Assembly (NCBI GenBank): GCA_030037705.1
Contig: JASHQE010000290.1
Span: 1 to 59,419 of the forward strand
Reading direction: 5' to 3'
Source of the DNA: Acidobacteriaceae bacterium
GTDB lineage: Bacteria; Acidobacteriota; Terriglobia; Terriglobales; Acidobacteriaceae
Length of the DNA stretch: 59,419 nucleotides
Positions within the stretch are counted from its first letter, which is position 1. The number at the start of each line of letters is the position of its first letter. The notes beneath the pieces were generated by a model. It saw only the letters and a program-made list of their open reading frames with translations. It did no database searches and was not told the origin of the DNA. The position numbers were made by a program, and so were the translations under genes. Positions 17,731 to 26,637 of the stretch are shown here, piece after piece.

Positions 17731-17767
17731 CGCTGACCGGCTAACTCGCTGACTTGCTGACCCGCTC
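17731..17767. repeat. Octamer-repeat arm, right of the four-helix-bundle gene
   Basis: This is the inverted partner of 17263-17300, made of units GCTGACCG, GCTAACTC, GCTGACTT and GCTGACCC. It ends about five bases from the stop codon of DAHP synthase. Its reverse complement matches part of the palindrome at 44191-44275 in 26 of 27 positions. Confidence 0.85.
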
Positions 17768-17771
17768 CATC

Positions 17772-18788
17772 TTACAGCGTTCTTCCCACTGCTTGAGCGA
17801 TCCCGCGCAGCTCGGCGGTGAGCTTGGCGAAATCTTCCAGATACAGGGTCTGCGCCGCGTCCGAAACAGACTTGTCGGCATTGGGATGGATCTCGATGAG
17901 CAGCGCGTCGGCGCCTGCGGCCACGGCAGCCTTAGCCATGGGGCCAACCATGTCGCGCCGGCCGGTACCGTGCGAAGGATCAGCAACCACCGGCAGGTGC
18001 GAGAGCTTCTTGAGCACCGGGATGGCCGAGATATCCATCGTGTTGCGCGTAGAAGTTTCATACGTGCGGATGCCGCGTTCGCACAGGATCACGTCGTAGT
18101 TGCCGCCTGAAAGGATGTACTCGCTCGAAAGCAATAGTTCCTCAAGTGTGGCCGCGATGCCGCGCTTGAGCAGCACCGGCTTGCGCACCTGGCCCAGTTC
18201 GCGCAGCAGATTGAAATTCTGCATGTTGCGCGCACCCACCTGGAAGCAGTCCACGTAAGGCAGCATCGGCTCGATCTGCGCGATCTCCATCACTTCGCTC
18301 ACGGTGGCGAGGCCATTTGCCGCCGCGGCTTCGCGCATCAGCTTGAGGCCGGGGATGCCGAGGCCCTGAAACGAGTAAGGCGAACTGCGCGGTTTGAAGG
18401 CGCCGCCGCGCAGGAATTTCCCCCCCGCGGCTTTTACGGATGCGGCGATGGCAAAGATCTGATCGTGGTCTTCGATCGCGCAGGGGCCGGCGATCATGGC
18501 TACCTGCTCGCCGCCGATTATCGCTCCATTGGGAAATTCGATCGTGGTTCCATGCGGACGGAAGGCACGGCCGGCCAGTTTGTAGGGCGAGCTGATGCGG
18601 TGCACATTCAGCACGCCGGGCAGCACCTCAAATTTGCTCAGGTCGAGACCGGCCGTCGGTCCGACGGCGGCAAGGATGGTCTGCATCGCGCCGGTGGTGC
18701 GATGCACGTTGACTCCGGACTCGAGCATCACGTCGATGACGGCGTCGATCTGTTCTTCTGTGGCATTCTCCTGCATGGCGACAATCAT
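17772..18788 (-). CDS. aroF: 3-deoxy-7-phosphoheptulonate (DAHP) synthase
   Basis: This 338-residue enzyme condenses phosphoenolpyruvate with erythrose 4-phosphate, the first step of the shikimate pathway. It is of the short AroA-beta type (Thermotoga/Bacillus style). An N-terminal ferredoxin-like regulatory domain (about residues 1-70) precedes the barrel. The barrel has MIAGPCAIE, the FKPRSSPYSFQG signature, LLKRGIAATLEE and VADPSHGTGRRD. Its ATG overlaps the stop of the chorismate mutase gene by four bases, implying translational coupling. The fused N-terminal domain suggests feedback control by an aromatic end product, as known for the family. Confidence 0.95.
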   Translation of the reverse strand: MIVAMQENATEEQIDAVIDVMLESGVNVHRTTGAMQTILAAVGPTAGLDLSKFEVLPGVLNVHRISSPYKLAGRAFRPHGTTIEFPNGAIIGGEQVAMIAGPCAIEDHDQIFAIAASVKAAGGKFLRGGAFKPRSSPYSFQGLGIPGLKLMREAAAANGLATVSEVMEIAQIEPMLPYVDCFQVGARNMQNFNLLRELGQVRKPVLLKRGIAATLEELLLSSEYILSGGNYDVILCERGIRTYETSTRNTMDISAIPVLKKLSHLPVVADPSHGTGRRDMVGPMAKAAVAAGADALLIEIHPNADKSVSDAAQTLYLEDFAKLTAELRGIAQAVGRTL

Positions 18789-19123
18789 GATTTCTTTCCT
18801 GTTTCGGGCGCTGCATCACCCGCGGCATGGCCCTGTTGCTGCTGGGCATTTCTTTGCGAGGCCAACTCGTTCTTCTGCAGGGCCCGCATCACGTCGATGA
18901 TGCGCTCGTAGATATGCGTCAGCTCGATGTCCGGCAACGGCCCCTTGTTGGCCGCGCGCACGTTGGCGTAGATGATCTTTTCGCGATTCGGTTCATAGAC
19001 CGGGAGCGAAGTGGCGGCTTTCAGGTAGCCAATCATCTGCGCGGCGCGAGCCCGCTCGCTGAGCAACTCAACGAGCTGGCGGTCCAGTTCATCGATGCGG
19101 ATTCGCAGTTCTTCGATCGTCAT
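18785..19123 (-). CDS. Chorismate mutase (AroQ type)
   Basis: This 112-residue all-helical enzyme rearranges chorismate to prephenate. The AroQ signature is clear: IEELRIRIDELDRQLVELL in helix 1, RARAAQMIGYLK with the catalytic Arg/Lys, and YEPNREKIIYANV. The C-terminal 25 residues are a glutamine/alanine-rich tail. The ATG at 19123 has GAGGA upstream; an earlier start at 19168 lacks one. It is coupled to DAHP synthase by an ATGA overlap. In Bacillus, chorismate mutase and DAHP synthase of this type are fused or interact, so a complex of the two is plausible. Confidence 0.93.
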   Translation of the reverse strand: MTIEELRIRIDELDRQLVELLSERARAAQMIGYLKAATSLPVYEPNREKIIYANVRAANKGPLPDIELTHIYERIIDVMRALQKNELASQRNAQQQQGHAAGDAAPETGKKS

Positions 19124-19218
19124 TGCATCCTCGTGTCGGGTCCCGCGCCGGCGCTCGGCCGGACGCATCGGTGCATTGGAACCTGAGTTGAATCCTAATT
19201 CTTTGCGCGTTGGGGCGT

Positions 19219-20016
19219 TTACCGGGCCAGCGCTGTTTGAGGCAGGCGCAGGCCCTTGATAAATCGGGCCACTGCGCCGGCCGCTGTCTCCGGTGTCGAG
19301 CGTTCGATGAGCTCGACAATCGCGCTGCCGACAACCGCGGCATCCGCGAACTCCGCCACCTGCGCGACGTGATCCGCATTGCTGATGCCGAACCCCACGG
19401 CCACCGGGAGGCGTGTTCCGTCAGAACCGGAAAAACGGCGGATGCGCGCCACCAGCGCGGCGGCATCGACGGCGAGGCTTTGCTGCTTGCCGGTGATCCC
19501 GGTACGGGAGATCGCGTACACAAAACCTACGGAGTGCGCGGCAATGGCCTCGAGCCGTTCATCGGGACTGGTTGGCGCGGCGAGAAAGATGGGCGCAAGA
19601 TGCGCGCGCGTCATTTCGGCAAGATATTCGCCGGCCTCTTCGACGATCATGTCCGTGGCGAGCACGCCATCCGCGCCGGCGCTCGCGGCATCGTCCGCAA
19701 ACTTGCTCAGCCCATAGCGCAGAATCGGATTGAGATAGCTGAAGAGAACAAGACCGGAATTGGGACGCGCGGCGCGAATCTCGCGGCACAGTACAAGCAC
19801 ATCTTTGAGCCGTGTGCCACGGGCCAATGCGCGCTCGCTGGCGCGCTGGATGATGGGCCCATCCGCCACCGGATCGTTGAACGGAACACCCAGCTCGATC
19901 ACATCGGCTCCCTCATCGATAGCGGCAAGCGCAATCTCGCGTGTGGCCTCGAGAGAGGGATCTCCTGCTGTCAGATAAACGACCAGGCCCGGTTTGTGAT
20001 TGAAACGAATCGGCAT
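19219..20016 (-). CDS. trpA: Tryptophan synthase alpha chain
   Basis: This 265-residue TIM-barrel subunit cleaves indole-3-glycerol phosphate to indole and glyceraldehyde 3-phosphate, passing indole to TrpB. It carries YLTAGDPS, the catalytic Glu and Asp in ELGVPFNDPVADGP, and GFVYAISRTGITG with the phosphate-binding GFGISNADHV. It is full length. It lies 80 bases after trpB, and that gap contains one REP-like palindrome. Chorismate mutase follows about 95 bases downstream. Confidence 0.96.
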   Translation of the reverse strand: MPIRFNHKPGLVVYLTAGDPSLEATREIALAAIDEGADVIELGVPFNDPVADGPIIQRASERALARGTRLKDVLVLCREIRAARPNSGLVLFSYLNPILRYGLSKFADDAASAGADGVLATDMIVEEAGEYLAEMTRAHLAPIFLAAPTSPDERLEAIAAHSVGFVYAISRTGITGKQQSLAVDAAALVARIRRFSGSDGTRLPVAVGFGISNADHVAQVAEFADAAVVGSAIVELIERSTPETAAGAVARFIKGLRLPQTALAR

Positions 20017-20037
20017 CTGATTGCGGTTAAAAACTTG

Positions 20038-20085
20038 GGTGCCCCAAGTCTTCCGCCGTGGCGGATGAGACCTGGGAAAGCAACA
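20038..20085. repeat. REP-like palindrome between trpB and trpA
   Basis: One diverged unit of the family GTGCCCCAGGTCT ... AGACCTGGGAAAGCA, with the central TTCCGCCGTGGCGGA. It is placed so that it would form a hairpin in the trpB-trpA transcript. Confidence 0.8.
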
Positions 20086-20096
20086 CTCTTCATCCT

Positions 20097-21305
20097 CTAT
20101 AGCTTCAGTTCGCGGGCCAGAATGCCCATATCCTTGTCGCCGCGTCCGGAGAGGTTCACCACCAGTATGTCACGCGCCGGCAACGTGGGCGCGATGCGAA
20201 TGGCCTCGGCCACGGCATGGGCGCTTTCGAGAGCCGGCAAAATTCCCTCAGTCCGCGCGAGCTTCTTTACGGCATCGAGCGCAGCAGCATCATCCTGTGA
20301 AACGTACTCGGCACGTCCCGTGTCGTGCAACATCGCGTGTTCGGGACCGATGGAAGCGTAATCCAGCCCGGCGGAGACGGAGTGGGTCAGCGCAATCTGT
20401 CCATCGTCATCCTGCAACACGTAAGAATAAGTACCTTGCAGCACGCCGGGCACGCCGCCCTGGAACCGCGCCGCGTGCTCGCCGAGCACAGTGCCGCGCC
20501 CTCCGGCCTCCACGCCGATGAGGCGCACCTGCCGGTCGGGAATAAACTCGTAAAACGCGCCGATAGCATTCGACCCTCCGCCCACGCAGGCGACCACTGC
20601 GCTGGGAAGACGCCCCTCTTTTTCCAGGATCTGCGCTTTCATCTCGCGGCTGATGCAGCGGTGAAAGTCGCGCACCATCGTCGGATACGGATGCGCGCCC
20701 AGCGCGCTGCCGAGCAGATAATAGGTCGTGCGCACATTCGTGACCCAGTCGCGCATCGCCTCGCTGATGGCATCCTTGAGCGTCTTCGAGCCGGAGCCGA
20801 CGCCGCGCACCTCTGCGCCCAGGAGCCTCATCCGCATCACGTTCAGCTCCTGGCGCTCCATGTCCACTTCACCCATATAGATCACGCATTCAAGGCCCAG
20901 CAGTGCACAGGCAGAGGCCGTGGCTACGCCGTGCTGGCCAGCGCCGGTTTCGGCGATGATGCGTTTCTTGCCCATGCGCTTGGCGAGCAGGCCCTGGCCG
21001 AGCGAGTTGTTGATCTTATGCGCGCCCGTGTGCAGCAGGTCTTCGCGTTTTAAATAGATCTTCGCGCCGCCCAGCGATTCCGTCAGACGCTTGGCAAAAT
21101 AGAGCGGCGTGGGCCGACCGGCATAGTCGGTGAGCAGTTCATTGAGCTCGGCCTGGAAGGCGGCATCGGCCTTGGCGATCTCATACGCACGCTCCAACTC
21201 CATGAGGGCAGCCATCAGCGTCTCCGGCACATAGCGGCCGCCGTAGACGCCGAAGCGTCCAGGCCGCGACTCGGACGGATTTGCGGGAAGAATGATGGAT
21301 GCCAT
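20097..21305 (-). CDS. trpB: Tryptophan synthase beta chain
   Basis: This 402-residue PLP enzyme joins indole and serine to make tryptophan. The PLP lysine lies in [34 protein letters not shown] and the phosphate-binding [10 protein letters not shown] ([11 protein letters not shown]) are typical. The ATG at 21305 ([12 protein letters not shown]) has AGGAG just upstream; a longer frame to 21383 lacks support. It is transcribed with trpA. Two unrelated genes separate it from trpF upstream. Confidence 0.97.
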   Translation of the reverse strand: MASIILPANPSESRPGRFGVYGGRYVPETLMAALMELERAYEIAKADAAFQAELNELLTDYAGRPTPLYFAKRLTESLGGAKIYLKREDLLHTGAHKINNSLGQGLLAKRMGKKRIIAETGAGQHGVATASACALLGLECVIYMGEVDMERQELNVMRMRLLGAEVRGVGSGSKTLKDAISEAMRDWVTNVRTTYYLLGSALGAHPYPTMVRDFHRCISREMKAQILEKEGRLPSAVVACVGGGSNAIGAFYEFIPDRQVRLIGVEAGGRGTVLGEHAARFQGGVPGVLQGTYSYVLQDDDGQIALTHSVSAGLDYASIGPEHAMLHDTGRAEYVSQDDAAALDAVKKLARTEGILPALESAHAVAEAIRIAPTLPARDILVVNLSGRGDKDMGILARELKL

Positions 21306-21395
21306 GGAAAGCTCCTGGTCGATGTCCGCAGGTTGCGGAAGTCTTAGTGTACTAGGATGGCAGCCGTACGCGCATGAAAGCAAACAAAGATGCGC

Positions 21396-22085
21396 CTATG
21401 CATAAGTGCGGCTCATGCTGATTTTCCACGGCACAGGATGCCATGTGCCGTCGCGCTTTTCATAAATATTCCAGCCCTCGTAACCGTCGCCCAGTGCCCA
21501 CACCATGCCGAGAGTCTGGCTGCGGTCAAAGTAGATCTGGCTGAATAGGCTGAGCGGGCCGCGGCCTTTATACTTGCGTGCTATTTTCTTGTCCAGCTTC
21601 CACGGATGACAAACATCTACAACCACTGGAGGGGTGAGCTGGTCGTATTCGGCGCGCTGCGCACTGTCCATCATCCGGTAGGGCAACAGAAGGTTGAACT
21701 TGGGCTCAAGGCGCAAGCGCTGCCTCCTGCGCGCAGCAATGTCTGTGAGGCCCTCGTTGAATTGCGCTAACTGGTCCTTTGGCACTTCGACGATCGAACC
21801 ACCGCCAACAGCCAACCATTCCTTTGGGGAAGTGACAGGGTGGCCTGTGCCGTAGTTTCTGTCCAGATCCTCCGTGGTGTCGGGAATCAGGAACTCCCGT
21901 TTCGTGGTTTCAAGCTTTGCGACCAGCAAAGAAAGAATTGCGTAGGTATCCTCAGCCCGCTCGGGTGGAACTCGAACAGGGGCTTCCTCAGCGGGGGAGA
22001 TTGGCTGCGCAAAGGCGCTCGAGGCCGCGAGCGCCATCGAAAGCTGGATGCAGAAAACCCGCCGGTTGATATCGAGAGAAGCCAC
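21396..22085 (-). CDS. Exported hypothetical protein
   Basis: This protein of about 229 residues starts, by my choice, at GTG 22085. That gives a signal peptide with an arginine pair and a hydrophobic core ending in ALAASSAFAQ. The mature part is soluble, with stretches such as AILSLLVAKLETTKREFLIPD and SLFSQIYFDRSQTLGMVWALG, and ends in KISMSRTYA. No family is recognised. Starting at 22157 would overlap the neighbouring decarboxylase-family gene. It breaks the trp gene order between trpF and trpB on the same strand. Confidence 0.65.
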   Translation of the reverse strand: MASLDINRRVFCIQLSMALAASSAFAQPISPAEEAPVRVPPERAEDTYAILSLLVAKLETTKREFLIPDTTEDLDRNYGTGHPVTSPKEWLAVGGGSIVEVPKDQLAQFNEGLTDIAARRRQRLRLEPKFNLLLPYRMMDSAQRAEYDQLTPPVVVDVCHPWKLDKKIARKYKGRGPLSLFSQIYFDRSQTLGMVWALGDGYEGWNIYEKRDGTWHPVPWKISMSRTYA

Positions 22086-22132
22086 GAAGAAAATATACCT
22101 CAAACCGTCATCATAAGAAACACCGGCCGGAC

Positions 22133-22684
22133 CTACTTCTTTCTCGCGACGTCGCACAACATATCGGAATGAATGTTGAGCCCGATATTCGTCATGTTGT
22201 AGACGTGCTCGCTGGCGACGAGCCAGACGATCTCGCAGATGGCGCGCTCGGAGTAATGCTTGGCAAGGCGCGCGAAGGTTTCGGGGTTTACCTTCTTGTC
22301 CCGGGTCAGCTCCGTTACGTAGTCCAGCAGTGCGCGCTCCGCTTCGCTGAAGAGCGGGCTGATCGCGTACTCGTTAAGCGCATCGAACTTCTTTTCGTTC
22401 ATCCCCTCATGGATCGCAAACCAGCGCCCGATATCGATACAAAACAGACACACGTTGAGCTGCGCAACGCGCTCGCGGACCAGCATCTGCGTCTCCTGCG
22501 GCAGCTCGAGTTTCTTGTCGAGCTTGGCGATCTTTGAGATGAAGAGGCCGAATGCGACGGGCATCCGGGAATACACCACTTTGACGGGCGTGAGCACCTT
22601 GCCGAACTGTCGGCGCGTCCCGGCATAGGCGAGCTTTTTGAACCAACCTTGCGGCTTTTCAATGGGAGGAAGAAAGGTATCCAT
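22133..22684 (-). CDS. Carboxymuconolactone decarboxylase-family (AhpD-like) protein
   Basis: This 183-residue all-helical protein has the CxxC motif in QLNVCLFCIDIGRW, the redox pair of AhpD-like members, followed by EAERALLDYVTELT and ICEIVWLVASEHVYN, typical of the fold. Such proteins act as small alkylhydroperoxidases or in thiol redox reactions; the substrate here is unknown. The ATG follows AGGAGG at about eight bases. It lies within the trp cluster, after a REP-like block that follows trpF. Confidence 0.88.
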   Translation of the reverse strand: MDTFLPPIEKPQGWFKKLAYAGTRRQFGKVLTPVKVVYSRMPVAFGLFISKIAKLDKKLELPQETQMLVRERVAQLNVCLFCIDIGRWFAIHEGMNEKKFDALNEYAISPLFSEAERALLDYVTELTRDKKVNPETFARLAKHYSERAICEIVWLVASEHVYNMTNIGLNIHSDMLCDVARKK

Positions 22685-22987
22685 CGCGAGACCTCCTGGA
22701 CTTCGGATATTGATTTCTGCTGCGCAGAGTCCTGCGCCCTGAACAAATGACGAACAGGCAGCACGAAGTGTGACATCTTACCGTGCCACGACCCGAAGGC
22801 GCCAAGCCGGTTCGCACAAGTTAGTGACTGGTGGCGAATTGCCTTGCGCGCAGCGGCCGGGTGCCCGGTGCCCCAGAGCCTGCCCTGAGCGTAGTCGAAG
22901 GGTCTGGACTTTCAGACCTGGGAGAGCAAGATATGAATCAGCCCACCTTAAAGAACTGGAAGAGTTGAGGGTTGTGCTTTCCCAGGT
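22685..22987. repeat. Composite REP-like element next to trpF
   Basis: The 300-base gap holds a head-to-head pair of GTGCCCCAG/AGACCTGGG palindromes (about 22866-23010), with a 45-base spacer between them. The same composite, inverted and with nearly the same spacer, occurs at 29287-29417. The last bases run into the trpF coding end. Nothing else was seen. Confidence 0.8.
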
Positions 22988-23650
22988 CTAGTGAGACCTG
23001 GGGCACCCGGCTGTGCGCGCATTGGCCACAAAGGCGCGCACTTTCGCCGGGTCTTTCCGGCCCGGAAACGCTTCCACGCCGCTCACAACGTCGACACCCC
23101 AGGGCCGCAGGACCGCGATCGCCTCCGCCACGTTCTCCGGCGTCAGCCCCCCCGCTGCAATGCGTTTCGCTTCTGCGTTTTGGAAAAGAGTTTTGCTCGC
23201 TGCGGCCCAATCAAAAGTTTTCCCGGTACCGCCCACGGCCGCGACCGTGCGCGAATCAACAAGGATCGCATCCACATTGGGATCGGAACTAGCCGCGTGA
23301 GCTGCAGCGGCATCGTCACCAAAATGCACAACGCGCAGAATTCGCAGTTGCGCGCCGAAACGCGCGCGAAGCTGGGCGGGAATCTCCGGCGCAGCATCGA
23401 AATGCAATTGCACGCCGGTCAGCCTGCACATCGCTACAGTAGACGCGATCTCTTCGAGCGGCGCATCAACGAAGACGCCGATCTTTTCGAGGCTTGCAGG
23501 CAGATGCCGCACAATTTCGGCCACCTGTGCAGGCGTCACGCGTCGGGGACTGGATGCAAAGACGAAACCTACCGCATCGGCACCGACGCCAGCGGCTACG
23601 AGCGCGTCTTCGAGCGAGGTGTTGGCGCAGATTTTGACCCAGAGGCTCAT
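22988..23650 (-). CDS. trpF: Phosphoribosylanthranilate isomerase
   Basis: This 220-residue TIM-barrel enzyme performs the Amadori rearrangement of phosphoribosylanthranilate in tryptophan synthesis. The catalytic Cys is in [12 protein letters not shown] (usually KICG) and the Asp in [14 protein letters not shown]-like [14 protein letters not shown] and the phosphate-binding [13 protein letters not shown] are present. Its start overlaps the trpC stop (ATGA). The final residues (TAGCPRSH) are encoded by a REP-like repeat, so the stop codon is provided by the inserted repeat. Confidence 0.95.
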   Translation of the reverse strand: MSLWVKICANTSLEDALVAAGVGADAVGFVFASSPRRVTPAQVAEIVRHLPASLEKIGVFVDAPLEEIASTVAMCRLTGVQLHFDAAPEIPAQLRARFGAQLRILRVVHFGDDAAAAHAASSDPNVDAILVDSRTVAAVGGTGKTFDWAAASKTLFQNAEAKRIAAGGLTPENVAEAIAVLRPWGVDVVSGVEAFPGRKDPAKVRAFVANARTAGCPRSH

Positions 23651-24468
23651 GACGCAACCGCTGCTGTAAGCAACGCTTCAAGTGCTGCGCCAGGGTCCGC
23701 TTGCCGCATCAGGCTTTCGCCGATCAGGAACGCATCGAATCCAGCCTGGCGCAACTGCGCAATGTCCTGCGCGGTAAAAATGCCGCTCTCGGTTACACGC
23801 ACCACAGTTGAGGGGATCCGCTCGATCAGCGTGAGCGAAGTATCGAGCGAAACCGCGAAGGTTTTCAGATCGCGATTGTTTACGCCGATCGCCTGTGCGC
23901 CGGTTTCGCCCAATGTGTCGAGCACGCGATCGAGTTCATCGGCCGTGTGCACCTCCACCAGCACGTCGAGCGCAGAATCGTTGGCCACTGCGGCAAGATG
24001 GCGCAAATCCGCATTGGTAAGCGCGGCGGCAATCAACAGAATGGCGTCGGCGCGGTGTGCGCGCGCTTCTGCGATCTGGTATTCGTCGATCACGAAGTCC
24101 TTGCGCAGGCAGGGCAGAGGCGTAGCCGCCGAGGCGAGTTCCAAATTGCGCAGACTGCCCTGGAAGTACGGCTCATCGGTGAGCACGGAAAGCGCCGCTG
24201 CTCCTCCGGCGCGGTAGCGGCGGGCGATCCATTCGGGATCAAAGTCCGCGCGGATCAGGCCTTTCGACGGAGAAGCCTTCTTGATTTCGGCGATCACGGC
24301 CGTCCCGTTCGCTGCCTGCCGTCGCAGCGCCGCCGCCCATCCGCGGGGATGGTGCTGGAGCGCGCGGCGCTCCAGATCGGCCAGCGGCACACGGGCCTTG
24401 CTCGCCGCCACAGTGGCGTGCGTCGAGCCCAGAATCGTGCCCAGAACGGTGTTGGACGCAGTGGTCAT
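23647..24468 (-). CDS. trpC: Indole-3-glycerol phosphate synthase
   Basis: This 273-residue TIM-barrel enzyme closes the indole ring in tryptophan synthesis. The family signature [14 protein letters not shown], the catalytic-region [26 protein letters not shown] and [15 protein letters not shown] are all present. The ATG at 24468 ([10 protein letters not shown]) is chosen. A frame to 24528 would run over the end of the upstream oxidase gene. It is translationally coupled to trpF. trpD and trpE are not in the window. Confidence 0.95.
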   Translation of the reverse strand: MTTASNTVLGTILGSTHATVAASKARVPLADLERRALQHHPRGWAAALRRQAANGTAVIAEIKKASPSKGLIRADFDPEWIARRYRAGGAAALSVLTDEPYFQGSLRNLELASAATPLPCLRKDFVIDEYQIAEARAHRADAILLIAAALTNADLRHLAAVANDSALDVLVEVHTADELDRVLDTLGETGAQAIGVNNRDLKTFAVSLDTSLTLIERIPSTVVRVTESGIFTAQDIAQLRQAGFDAFLIGESLMRQADPGAALEALLTAAVAS

Positions 24469-24502
24469 GCCCTGGCTTGAGTATACGGGGGAATGGCATG
24501 AT

Positions 24503-26035
24503 TCAGCGCGAAGAAGCGGCCGCATCAAGTTTCAGAGCGAGCAGATCCCGCGCGGCCTGGCGTCCCAGCCGGATGCAGTCCGGAATGCCGACGCCATCGT
24601 AAGCATTTCCGGCCAGCCGCAAATCCGGCAGCGCCGTCAGGCGAGCGGAGATCCGCACCATCCGCTCCTTGTGGCCCACCGCGTATTGCGCCATGGCACG
24701 CCGCCAGCGGGACACCTGCACGTGTTCGGGCTCGGCATCGGGCCGTATGATCTTGGCGCCGAGAATCTCGCTCAACTCTCGCCGCACCGTCGCCACCAAT
24801 GCCGCATCGGACTCGGCGAGAAGAGGTTCATTTTTCATTCCGCCTAGAAACGCGCGCAGCACGGCTTTGCCCGGCGGTGTGCGGCCCGAGAACTTGCGAT
24901 GCACAAAGGTGCAGGCCAGCATGGCGCGGCCTTCGCTGGCCGGGACCAAAAAGCCGAAGCCTTCCGGTAACGTACCCAGGCTCGCTTCGTCATAGATCAG
25001 ATTCACGGTAATGGATGAAGAATACGGAATACCACACAGCTCTTCACCCAGTTCCGGATCGACCGGTGCGAGAAGCACGCCTGCAGCCCAGGCCGGCGAG
25101 GCCATGATCACGCCGTCGCACAAAAAGGATTTGCCGCCCGCTTCTACGCGCCAGCCGGTGCGGCTTCTCTCCAGGCTCTGCACGGGCGTTCCAACCCGCA
25201 GACAAGCCGGATCGAGCCTGGCTACAAGAGTATCGACCAACTGCTGCATTCCGCCCCGGAGTGTCGTAAAAATAGCAACTCCACCGGTTTTGGCATTTGG
25301 CACCGGAGCTTTGGCGTGCGTGCGGACCTGCCGGTGCGCGGCAAGCATCCCGCGGGTCAGGGAGCCGTACTTACGCTCCATCTCCACCATGCGCGGGAGC
25401 ACGGTTTGCGCGCTGAGCTGGGTGACATCGCCGCCATAGATGCCGCTGAGGAGCGGGTCGGCAAGCCGGTCGACAGCTTCGGCCCCGAAATGCCTCTCGA
25501 CCAGCGCAGCCACCGACTCATCCCCTTGGGACGCGCGCGGCGGATACAGTAGTTCGAGCCCCATGCGCAATTTCGTCGAAAAGCTGAAGAGCCGTGTCAG
25601 CGCCGTGGGAAGCAGCCTGGTGGGTACCAGGAACATCAGTCCGTCCGGCAGGGAAATGAGCCGGTTGTGGACGACGATCCACGTTTTGCGCGCGGCATCG
25701 TTGGAGGGGATCAAGTCGCCGCCTAAACCCAACTCGCGGCACAGCTCCGCAGCTGCGGATTTTTCTGTAAGAAATGAGTCCGGACCGCGCTCGAGCACTG
25801 TACCGCTGACGATCTCCGATGCCAGCGTGCCACCCAGGCGTGGATTGGTTTCGAACAGCGTATAGCCGACCGGCTCTCCCTGCGCGCGCGCCCTTTCGAG
25901 CTCATACGCGGCTGCCAGCCCCGCGATACCGCCGCCGATGATCGCTATTTGCACGTCCGCGCTCTCTTCGTCCTCACAGCCATTTAAGCACTCCGGAGCG
26001 GGCGCCCAAGCGCGATCCACAGACTCTTCTCTCAA
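24503..26035 (-). CDS. Protoporphyrinogen oxidase (HemY/PPO type)
   Basis: This FAD-dependent oxidase converts protoporphyrinogen or coproporphyrinogen to the porphyrin in heme synthesis. The dinucleotide-binding motif is IAIIGGGIAGLAAAYELER. GTVLERGPDSFLTEK and the C-terminal FAD-contacting LAGNAYDGVGIPDCI are typical of HemY-type enzymes. The frame is 510 residues from ATG 26035. A GTG at 25954, with AGAGAG upstream, would start close to the FAD motif and may be the true start. It precedes trpC on the same strand by 34 bases and is probably co-transcribed with the aromatic genes. Confidence 0.92.
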   Translation of the reverse strand: MREESVDRAWAPAPECLNGCEDEESADVQIAIIGGGIAGLAAAYELERARAQGEPVGYTLFETNPRLGGTLASEIVSGTVLERGPDSFLTEKSAAAELCRELGLGGDLIPSNDAARKTWIVVHNRLISLPDGLMFLVPTRLLPTALTRLFSFSTKLRMGLELLYPPRASQGDESVAALVERHFGAEAVDRLADPLLSGIYGGDVTQLSAQTVLPRMVEMERKYGSLTRGMLAAHRQVRTHAKAPVPNAKTGGVAIFTTLRGGMQQLVDTLVARLDPACLRVGTPVQSLERSRTGWRVEAGGKSFLCDGVIMASPAWAAGVLLAPVDPELGEELCGIPYSSSITVNLIYDEASLGTLPEGFGFLVPASEGRAMLACTFVHRKFSGRTPPGKAVLRAFLGGMKNEPLLAESDAALVATVRRELSEILGAKIIRPDAEPEHVQVSRWRRAMAQYAVGHKERMVRISARLTALPDLRLAGNAYDGVGIPDCIRLGRQAARDLLALKLDAAASSR

Positions 26036-26637
26036 ACTGCAGCACTGGTAAGAATTGCACCCTCCATGCGCGCCAGAGCCGCCGGCCAGCCACTCCCCAT
26101 GCCTTGGAATGTCATCTTGCCCATGGACGAGTCAAGATCAAGCCGGATTGTGGCAGATATATGTTGCCGTTATGCATGTGAATTGGAAGAAGCCCTCCAG
26201 AATCAGGATTTCCGGATCAGGATCAGGATATGTGGAGACGCGCAGCCCACATGCAAGACGAAGAGAGATTTTGGCTCCCGCCGTGATTCCTTCGTGATTC
26301 CCCGAGGAGAATAGCTTTGCGATAACGAAGGCTGTGATGCGGATCACCAGACATTACGCCTGAATGGACCCTGGCCTTTGTTTACTGGACAAATCTTTGA
26401 AATCGGAACACAATAGGTCACTTATGAACCTTTTTGCGAAAACGCGCGTCTGTATGGATTGTGGCGCGGTTGTATCGATTGTGAGCTGATAGGCGGGTAA
26501 GTAAAACCGGCGCGAAAGCCGGGCAAAAGCGGGTAAGTCCGGTGAGCTAGATCACAAGATTATGTGCGGCCGGACACCGCGGACGCATTCTTCAGTCTGC
26601 GATAGTTTTGAATGTTCTAAAGAATAAGGAGGTTCCC
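26036..26637. promoter_or_regulatory. Long upstream region of the usp gene with direct repeats
   Basis: About 600 bases without a supported gene. Short direct repeats lie near its end: GTATGGATTGTGG/GTATCGATTGTG (26452 and 26472), GTGAGCTGA/GTGAGCTAGA (26482 and 26542) and GCGGGTAAGT twice (26493 and 26529). These may be operator sites for the stress gene downstream. The first 350 bases show nothing I can name beyond short ATCAGGAT repeats near 26205-26232. Confidence 0.35.
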
